NCBI GenBank assembly: GCA_020725985.1
Contig: DYTM01000024.1
Span: 1 to 11,329 of the forward strand
DNA: 11,329 nt
Source of the DNA: Methanomassiliicoccus sp.
GTDB taxonomy: Archaea; Thermoplasmatota; Thermoplasmata; Methanomassiliicoccales; JACIVX01
Reading direction: 5' to 3'
Shown: piece after piece, positions 6,906 through 11,329 of the stretch
Layout of the letters: every line of letters starts with the position of its first letter
How positions within the stretch are numbered: the stretch's first letter is position 1
Notes under the pieces: model-generated
Seen by the model: only the letters and a program-made list of their open reading frames with translations
What the model was told of the DNA's origin: nothing
The model's database searches: none
Program-made: the position numbers and the translations under genes

Positions 6906-6919
6906 GTTTATGAATCTTT
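6906..6919 (-). promoter_or_regulatory. Probable TATA box of the two-helix membrane protein gene
   Basis: AAAGATTCATAAAC on the - strand is A/T-rich in an otherwise GC-rich neighbourhood and is centred about 37 nt before the ATG at 6874. With initiation about 25 nt downstream, the leader would be short but would include the ribosome site at 6880-6886. Confidence 0.45.
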
Positions 6920-6953
6920 CTGACGCCCCGGCGGCAGAATCTGGAGAGAAGGG

Positions 6954-7604
6954 TCAGCGCAACCGCTTCCAGTCCGCTATCTCCGCCTTCAGGTCCCCCG
7001 CGCTGAAGAGCGCGCTTCCGGCTGCCAGAATCGTCGCACCGGATCTCACCGCCAGTCGACCGGTGGCTTTGTTGATGCCACCGTCCACCTCGATCTCGAC
7101 TCCGAGACCTTGATCATCCACGTACTTCCGCGCCTCCGCTATCTTCGGCAGTACCTCGTGCATGAATTGCTGCCCGGCGAATCCCGGCTGGACTGTCATG
7201 ATCAGGAGCAGATCAATGAGGCCCATGTGAGGTACGACCGCCGAGAACGGCGTCGCGGGATTGAGGGAGAGCCCGACCTTCTTTCCTAGGGACCTTATGT
7301 GGCGGAGGGTGGCTTCGAGTGCCCCGGTGGACTCGACGTGCACCGTGATGATATCTGCGCCCGCCTCGCTGAAGGCGCCGACGAACCTCTCGGGGGCGGC
7401 GATCATCAGGTGAACATCGAATGGAAGAGAACAGCAACTCCTGACGTGGCCGATGACCACTGGCCCAATGGTGATGTTCGGCACGAAGTTGCCGTCCATG
7501 ACATCGACATGCACCCAATCCGCTCCGGCATCCTCGATTCTCCGAACCTCCTCCCCGAGTCTGCTGAAGTCCGCCGAGAGTATGGATGGTGCGATCTTGA
7601 TCAT
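6954..7604 (-). CDS. rpe: Ribulose-phosphate 3-epimerase
   Basis: The 216-residue TIM-barrel enzyme interconverts ribulose 5-phosphate and xylulose 5-phosphate in the non-oxidative pentose phosphate pathway, in the cytoplasm. The family landmarks are all present: IAPSILSADF at 4-13 (S7), VHVDVMDGNFVPN at 31-43 (H32, D34), PFDVHLMI at 61-68 (H65), MTVQPGFAGQQF at 136-147 and the catalytic VDGGIN at 173-178 (D173). The phosphate-binding GSALF is near the C-terminus. H32, D34, H65 and D173 are the metal-binding and acid-base residues, so activity is expected. Length is normal. The ATG at 7604 lies about 29 nt after a TATA box with no Shine-Dalgarno sequence, which suggests a nearly leaderless transcript. 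It is divergent from the small zinc-site protein. Confidence 0.95.
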   Translation of the reverse strand: MIKIAPSILSADFSRLGEEVRRIEDAGADWVHVDVMDGNFVPNITIGPVVIGHVRSCCSLPFDVHLMIAAPERFVGAFSEAGADIITVHVESTGALEATLRHIRSLGKKVGLSLNPATPFSAVVPHMGLIDLLLIMTVQPGFAGQQFMHEVLPKIAEARKYVDDQGLGVEIEVDGGINKATGRLAVRSGATILAAGSALFSAGDLKAEIADWKRLR

Positions 7605-7626
7605 CCAGCCATCGTATGGTCGAGAC

Positions 7627-7640
7627 CGATTATAATGTTA
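7627..7640 (-). promoter_or_regulatory. Probable TATA box of rpe
   Basis: TAACATTATAATCG on the - strand is the only clear TATA-like element in the 92-nt gap between rpe and the zinc-site gene. Its centre is about 29 nt upstream of the rpe ATG, which fits leaderless or near-leaderless initiation. Being nearly symmetrical (ATTATAAT), it could also bind TBP in the other direction, but it is 60 nt from the divergent start. Confidence 0.5.
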
Positions 7641-7696
7641 TCCCGCCTCTTGGAGATGTCAAAAAGGCTTTCTACCGGCAGGAAAATCACTGACGC

Positions 7697-7903
7697 ATGG
7701 CCGATGCCGAAGGAGCGGCGGAGAGATGCCAGGTGGATGGTTGCTCGAATCCCGTCGAGCGCTCGGTGGCGGGGAAGTTGGCAGGCAGGGCGGGGTTGGC
7801 TGTCGACGACTCGCAGAAGCGCGTCCACCTCTGCAGGGAGCACTATCGCCAGCTGAAGAAGGCGACGAGGAAGGAAAGGGAGCTCGAGTCGTTGGGAAGG
7901 TAG
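7697..7903 (+). CDS. Small Cys/His zinc-site protein of unknown function
   Basis: The 68-residue protein has the pattern C11-x4-C16 and H44-x-C46-x2-H49, which could hold one zinc ion. Between the halves lies a middle segment, residues 17-43, and after them a basic helical tail (YRQLKKATRKERELESLGR). HLCREHY followed by a Lys/Arg-rich helix resembles small archaeal zinc-finger-like hypothetical proteins, which may bind nucleic acid, but I cannot name a family. The ATG at 7697 has no Shine-Dalgarno sequence. AAAAAGGCTTTCTA (7661-7674) about 30 nt upstream is a weak promoter candidate. The Cys/His spacing and the basic tail support a real gene rather than a chance frame. Confidence 0.75.
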   Translation: MADAEGAAERCQVDGCSNPVERSVAGKLAGRAGLAVDDSQKRVHLCREHYRQLKKATRKERELESLGR

Positions 7904-7908
7904 GGCCG

Positions 7909-7921
7909 GGAAAAGATTAAG
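7909..7921 (+). promoter_or_regulatory. Probable TATA box of the transporter gene
   Basis: GGAAAAGATTAAG lies just after the zinc-site gene and is centred about 30 nt before the ATG at 7946. No Shine-Dalgarno sequence follows, so a leaderless transcript is likely. The position matters because it marks 7946, not a later GTG, as the original transporter start. Confidence 0.5.
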
Positions 7922-7995
7922 AGCGGACAGGCTTTCCTGCGCCTAATGAGGGCCTCGACGATTCAAATGCTCTCGAACGCGGGCCTGTCCTCCGC

Positions 7996-8004
7996 CCTCC
8001 CTTC
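7996..8004 (+). other. Frameshift site in the transporter gene
   Basis: The local sequence CCTCCCTTC has three Cs (7999-8001) where two would keep the frame: GCC CTC CTT CTC ATT reads A-L-L-L-I and completes transmembrane helix 1. With three Cs the frame shifts by +1. The exact base cannot be assigned within the C run. I see no heptameric slippery site, pseudoknot or in-frame stop next to the run that would suggest programmed frameshifting. Confidence 0.75.
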
Positions 8005-9026
8005 TCATTCCGAACCTCGCAAGGAATGAGTTCGGGTCGAGCACCGTCGAAATCGGGCTGATCGTCGGATCCTATAACGCCGCCGTCTTCATTTCCTCAT
8101 ATCTATTCGGAAGGGCCTCGGACGTCCACGGACGGCGCTTCGTCCTGACGGTGGGTCTCCTCCTCTCGGCGATCGCCTGTGCTCTCCATGTCTTCGCAAC
8201 TGACACGTTGTCTCTCACCATCATCCGCATCATCGTGGGAATATGCTCGGGAATGTTCCCGGCGGCCCTCATCGCATACGTATACGAGTCGAGCAAGAAG
8301 ATCGGGAAGTTCACGGCGTATGGCAGCCTCGGATTCGGCCTCGGCACCTTTCTCGCGGGAGTCATAGGAATATACTACCAGATATTCTTCCTGAGCTCGG
8401 CCCTCCTCGCCGCCTCGTTCGCCCTCTCCCTCTACCTCCCGTTCGGCAAGGAGACGCTCCACAAGGTCTCCCTGTTTCCGAAGGAGGTCATCCGGAGGAA
8501 TCTCCCGGTCTACCTGTCGGTGCTTTTCAGGCACACCGGCGCGAACATGATCTGGGTCACCTACCCGATATTCCTTGAGGACCTCGGGGCGGATCCGCTC
8601 TTCATCGGTGCGATCTACGCAATCAACGCGGTTGGGCAGTTCGTGGTCATGCAGTTCCTTGACCGGTTCGACTCCTCCCGCCTCGTTGCGGCCGGATTCA
8701 TCCTCTCCGCGATCACCTTCCCCTCCTACACGCTTGCGACCGTCTACTGGCAGATCGTCCCGGCGCAGATCGTCCTCGCGACTGCCTGGTCCTGCCTCTA
8801 CGTCGGCGCCATGAAATACGTCATGGAAAGGAACGAGGAGAAGGGGACGAGCGCCGGCATTCTCCAGTCCGTTCTCGCGATATCCGCGATCGCGGGGGCC
8901 GTGCTGGGCGGGGTGCTATCGTTCGGCTACGGCTACCACGGCGCAATGTATTTCGCCACAGGCCTCGCCTTGACCGGGCTCCTCGTCTTCTTCTACTACA
9001 ACACCTGGGCGAAGAGGGGAATGGGC

Positions 9027-9039
9027 AAAGGATTTATCC
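9027..9039 (+). promoter_or_regulatory. Possible TATA box of ribonuclease Z
   Basis: AAAGGATTTATCC sits inside the last codons of the transporter gene, about 29 nt before the GTG start of ribonuclease Z. The spacing is that of a leaderless archaeal transcript, and would let the nuclease be expressed independently of the broken transporter upstream. Confidence 0.45.
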
Positions 9040-9061
9040 GGGGCGGGGCATAGTCGGGGGC

Positions 9062-9973
9062 GTGCGACTCGTCTTCCTAGGCACGGGAGGAAGCCTCCCG
9101 ACCCCGGAGAGAAACGTGAGCGCTACAGCGCTGCAGCGGGGCGCGGAGATACTTCTGTTCGACTGCGGGGAGGGCACCCAGCGCCAGTTCATGGCCTCGA
9201 GCGCCTCGTTCATGAAGGTGCAGAAGGTCTTCATTACGCACTTCCACGGCGACCACTTCCTCGGCCTTCCGGGCATGATCCAATCGATGAGCTTCAGCGG
9301 GAGGACGGCTCCCCTCTCGGTCTTCGGACCGCCGGGCATGGTCGACATAGTGAGAATCGCTGTGACCATGGGTCACTTCGGCTGCGGATTCGATATACAA
9401 GTGAGGGAGCTGCGTGGCGGTCAGGCCGCCGAGTTCGACGGCTACGAGGTGCATGCCGTGGGGATGGATCACATCGTGCCGGCGCTGGGATACATCCTGA
9501 AGGAGAAGGATCGCCCCGGGAGGTTCCGGCCCGACAGGGCGAAGGAGCTCGGGGTGAGGGAGGGGCCTTTCTTCCGGAAGCTCCAGAGCGGGGAGGCGGT
9601 GAGGGTGGGCGGCGCGGTTGTCGAACCCGGGATGGTCATGGGGCCTCCCAGACCAGGCATGAAGATCGCTTTCTCGGGGGATACGAGGCCCTGCGATGCT
9701 TTCATCGAGGCTGCGCGGGGGGCGGACGTGATAGTGCACGAGGCAACGATCGACACATCGCTCCGCGTCCAGGCGGCCGAGTTCGGCCACTCAACCGCGA
9801 GGGAGGCGGCCGAGGTGGCCGCGAAGGCCGGAGCGGGGGCACTCTACCTCAATCACATCAGCAACAGGTACGAGGATGCCTCCGTGCTCGAAGCCGAAGC
9901 GCGGGAGGTGTTTCCGAAGGCGGTCCTGGCGCATGACCTGATGGTCGTCCAGATAAGACACAGGGAGAGGTAG
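9062..9973 (+). CDS. rnz: Ribonuclease Z (tRNA 3' processing endonuclease)
   Basis: The 303-residue metallo-beta-lactamase-fold nuclease removes the 3' trailer from precursor tRNA in the cytoplasm. The signature THFHGDH is at 59-65 (H60, H62, D64, H65). The other metal ligands fit GMDHIVPALGY (H137), FSGDTRP (D207) and LNHIS (H265), with HEAT at 226-229 and GHST (H243) also conserved. The flexible arm that clamps tRNA is the stretch at about 146-180, rich in Arg, Lys and Gly. Length is typical. The GTG start at 9062 begins RLVFLGTGGSLPTP, the standard N-terminal strand and loop, so no earlier start is needed. It is 8 nt downstream of the transporter stop. No proper ribosome site is present, only GGGGG one base before the GTG. 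Confidence 0.95.
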   Translation: MRLVFLGTGGSLPTPERNVSATALQRGAEILLFDCGEGTQRQFMASSASFMKVQKVFITHFHGDHFLGLPGMIQSMSFSGRTAPLSVFGPPGMVDIVRIAVTMGHFGCGFDIQVRELRGGQAAEFDGYEVHAVGMDHIVPALGYILKEKDRPGRFRPDRAKELGVREGPFFRKLQSGEAVRVGGAVVEPGMVMGPPRPGMKIAFSGDTRPCDAFIEAARGADVIVHEATIDTSLRVQAAEFGHSTAREAAEVAAKAGAGALYLNHISNRYEDASVLEAEAREVFPKAVLAHDLMVVQIRHRER

Positions 9974-10081
9974 GGAGTCATCTCCATATCACCGGTCAGG
10001 GATTTCGTCGAGACTCGTTCCGCTCCGGGAAAATTGGAAGTAATCGTAGTTCCATTCGACTTGACTGCGGGTCGACCATTC

Positions 10082-10088
10082 GGGAGGG
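10082..10088 (+). promoter_or_regulatory. Shine-Dalgarno site of the UroD-family gene
   Basis: GGGAGGG lies 6 nt before the ATG at 10095 and decides the start over a second in-frame ATG at 10104. The 121-nt gap after ribonuclease Z also holds GGAAAATTGG (10028-10037), a weak promoter candidate, and no other structure I would call. Confidence 0.6.
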
Positions 10089-10094
10089 CATTAG

Positions 10095-11249
10095 ATGAGT
10101 GGAATGACATCGAGGGAGAGGGTCATCAGCGCAATCGAACATATAGAACCCGACAGGGTTCCTATCGACTTCGGAGGGGTGGTGGCGGGTATCGTCCTCG
10201 GACCTCCCTACGGATACGAGGCGCTCTGCAGATCGCTTGGCATTTCTGACCCCGCGATACCCCAGATCAACACCCGGCTGAACTGCGTGCAGAACGTCGA
10301 CGAACGTATTCTGGAGAGGTTCCATGTCGATACGAGGCACGTCAACATCGGCGGCGAGCCGCTCGAGGAGCTTCCCGACGGGACCTTCCGGGACAGCTGG
10401 GGGCTCATTCTCAAGCCCTCGGGGCTCTACAAGAGCATCCCCGATGATCTCGCCCCCCTCAGGAATGCTGCTACATCCGACGACATCGAGAACTACCCTT
10501 TCTGGCCTGATCCTCACAATCCAGCATTCACGAAGGGAAAGAAGAAGGAGGCGAAGAATCTCCATGAGAGGACAGATTTCGCCGTCTTCTCCCATCCCGG
10601 CTACGCCGGCAGGATTTTTCACATGTACGCGGGATTGAGGGGGTTTGACAAATGGCTGCTCGACATGAGGGTGGACCCTGACTTCTACGCGTCCTTCGCG
10701 ACGAAGATCACCGATGTGGCAATCGAGGTCAGCCAGACGTTCTACAATGAGGTCGGAGACTACACGGACGTGGCGGTCTACTATGACGACATGGGGATGC
10801 AGACCGGCGGGTTCGTATCGATAGGCGACTACAGGAAGTTCGTGAAACCCTACACAGCCAGATACGTCAAGGCGATCAAGGGAATGATGAAGGCGAAGTT
10901 CTTCTACCACACCTGCGGCTCGGTTTATTCCTATGTGAATGATTTCGCCGAGATCGGGATTGACATACTGAACCCGATCCAGCCTCTGGCCAAGAACATG
11001 GCCCCAGAGATACTGAAGAAGGAGTTCGGGAGGAAGATCTGCTTCCACGGAGGAATCGACGAGCAAAGGCTCCTCCCCTTCGCAAAGAAATCCGAGGTGA
11101 GAAGATCGGTGAAGCGCACCGTCGAGATACTCTCGTCCGGGGGAGGGTGGATCATGGCCCCGGCTCACAACATCCAGCCCGATGCTCCCCCCGAGAACAT
11201 CGTGGCGATGTACGACGCTGTGTTTGAAGCGCATCGGCGCCCGCGCTAG
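10095..11249 (+). CDS. UroD-superfamily protein, probable corrinoid/thiol-type methyltransferase
   Basis: The 384-residue protein has the uroporphyrinogen decarboxylase-like TIM-barrel pattern. Near the N-terminus are TSRERVISAIEH and PDRVPIDFGG. Next come YYDDMGMQTGGFVS at 229-242, a YHTCGS at 271-276 (H272 and C274), DILNPIQPLAK at 290-300, CFHGGID at 316-322, and GGGWIMAPAHNIQPDAPPEN at 349-368. H272-x-C274 with a later C316 resembles the HxC...C zinc site of methylcobamide:thiol methyltransferases (MtaA/MtbA relatives). The arginine-rich N-terminal substrate motif of true heme-pathway UroD is absent, so a methyltransferase or demethylase role is more likely than heme synthesis. No corrinoid-protein gene lies next to it in this window, so the methyl donor and acceptor cannot be read from context. 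Its stop abuts the stop of the convergent CBS gene. Confidence 0.85.
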   Translation: MSGMTSRERVISAIEHIEPDRVPIDFGGVVAGIVLGPPYGYEALCRSLGISDPAIPQINTRLNCVQNVDERILERFHVDTRHVNIGGEPLEELPDGTFRDSWGLILKPSGLYKSIPDDLAPLRNAATSDDIENYPFWPDPHNPAFTKGKKKEAKNLHERTDFAVFSHPGYAGRIFHMYAGLRGFDKWLLDMRVDPDFYASFATKITDVAIEVSQTFYNEVGDYTDVAVYYDDMGMQTGGFVSIGDYRKFVKPYTARYVKAIKGMMKAKFFYHTCGSVYSYVNDFAEIGIDILNPIQPLAKNMAPEILKKEFGRKICFHGGIDEQRLLPFAKKSEVRRSVKRTVEILSSGGGWIMAPAHNIQPDAPPENIVAMYDAVFEAHRRPR

Positions 11250-11329
11250 TCAGATGAGCTTCAGCACGTCGGAGCTGGTGATGATCCCTGTGATCCTGCC
11301 CCTTCGGGCCACCAGCACGGCGTTCGAAG
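11250..11329 (-). CDS. CBS-domain protein, 3' end only
   Basis: On the - strand, 25 in-frame codons run from the window edge to a TGA at 11250-11252. They encode NAVLVARRGRITGIITSSDVLKLI, the classic second half of a CBS motif (G.I.GIIT..DVLK). CBS pairs bind adenosine nucleotides such as AMP, ATP or SAM and regulate attached or partner proteins. The C-terminus ends right after the CBS helix, so the CBS domain is the last domain. Whether there are further CBS copies or a fused enzyme lies outside the window. The stop directly abuts the TAG of the UroD-family gene. Confidence 0.8.
   Translation of the reverse strand, partial: SNAVLVARRGRITGIITSSDVLKLI

Larger units (their letters stand above)
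7946..9053 (+). pseudogene. Major facilitator superfamily transporter, frame broken near the N-terminus by one extra base
   Basis: From the ATG at 7946 the frame reads MRASTIQMLSNAGLSSAL and then leaves the family pattern, stopping at 8027-8029. Skipping one C at about 7999-8001 joins it to the next frame, which continues LLIPNLARNEFGSS and runs to 9053. The corrected product is 368 residues with 12 predicted membrane helices. It includes the MFS motif A, GRASDVHGRR (8109-8138), after helix 2, and a long loop between helices 6 and 7 (about 8435-8500). A standard caller would start at the GTG at 8151 and report 300 residues, losing helices 1 and 2 and motif A. Substrate is not evident; the family moves small solutes or drugs using ion gradients. 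The downstream sequence is intact and codon-like, so either a recent mutation or a sequencing error is possible. It is followed 8 nt later by ribonuclease Z. Confidence 0.85.

Noticed and set aside
6716..6913. A 65-codon + strand frame rich in Asp, Glu and Arg
   Set aside because: The opposite strand encodes a coherent two-helix membrane protein with ribosome site and promoter; highly charged antisense is what such a gene produces.
7990..8030. Programmed +1 frameshift in the transporter
   Set aside because: I see no slippery heptamer, rare-codon pause or adjacent in-frame stop at the C run, so mutation or sequencing error is simpler.
9077..9790. A 237-codon - strand frame opposite ribonuclease Z
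   Set aside because: It is antisense to the catalytic core of ribonuclease Z and lacks any family feature.
10071..10080. Short palindrome GGTCGACC upstream of the UroD-family gene as an operator
   Set aside because: Eight bases of self-complementarity are common in GC-rich DNA and no second copy was seen in the gap.
9996..11234. A 412-codon - strand open frame opposite the UroD-family gene
   Set aside because: It lies over conserved UroD-family codons, has no recognisable motif and carries a typical shadow composition.
10095..11249. True uroporphyrinogen decarboxylase of heme synthesis
   Set aside because: The conserved N-terminal arginine-containing substrate motif is missing and an HxC zinc-type motif is present.

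Overview
The window is about 11.3 kb of GC-rich, gene-dense DNA from an archaeon. The evidence is an archaeal-type mevalonate-pathway phosphomevalonate dehydratase, a FEN1 nuclease with archaeal active-site numbering, a stand-alone TRAM protein, an archaeal/eukaryotic-type isoleucyl-tRNA synthetase carrying a C-terminal DUF835 domain, and A/T-rich TATA-like boxes about 28-37 nt upstream of several starts. The DUF835 module, the TRAM protein and the presence of ribulose-phosphate 3-epimerase point to the Euryarchaeota, most likely a Thermoplasmata-like lineage. The lineage call is inference. No RNA genes, CRISPR arrays, insertion sequences or integration sites were seen.

Left edge (1-933, + strand): the last codons of the large (aconitase X catalytic) subunit of phosphomevalonate dehydratase overlap the start of the small subunit by GTGA. 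The small (DUF126 swivel) subunit is fused to a C-terminal Nudix domain. These genes belong to the archaeal mevalonate route to isoprenoid lipids.

969-6389 (- strand): FEN1 is followed by a 1416-residue isoleucyl-tRNA synthetase. The synthetase is about 360 residues longer than a normal one because two helix-hairpin-helix/zinc-ribbon units and a DUF835 domain are attached at its C-terminus. This is the most unusual protein in the window.

6390-7903: FEN1 and a TRAM-domain RNA-binding protein are divergent. Next, on the - strand, come an unlisted 56-aa two-helix membrane protein and ribulose-phosphate 3-epimerase. Divergent from the epimerase is a 68-aa protein with a Cys/His zinc-site pattern.

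7946-9973 (+ strand): a 12-helix major facilitator transporter, whose reading frame is broken near its N-terminus by one extra C, sits 8 nt upstream of ribonuclease Z (tRNA 3' processing).

10095-11329: a UroD-superfamily protein, probably a corrinoid-type methyltransferase rather than a heme enzyme, ends directly against the 3' end of a convergent CBS-domain gene that runs off the window.

The genes are mostly housekeeping: tRNA charging and 3' processing, replication and repair, pentose phosphate metabolism and isoprenoids. They do not form one obvious operon. The items worth a second look are two domain fusions (IleRS-HhH/Zn-DUF835 and PMDh-S-Nudix), the transporter frameshift and two very small genes. 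I could not run any database search, so all novelty statements are unverified.
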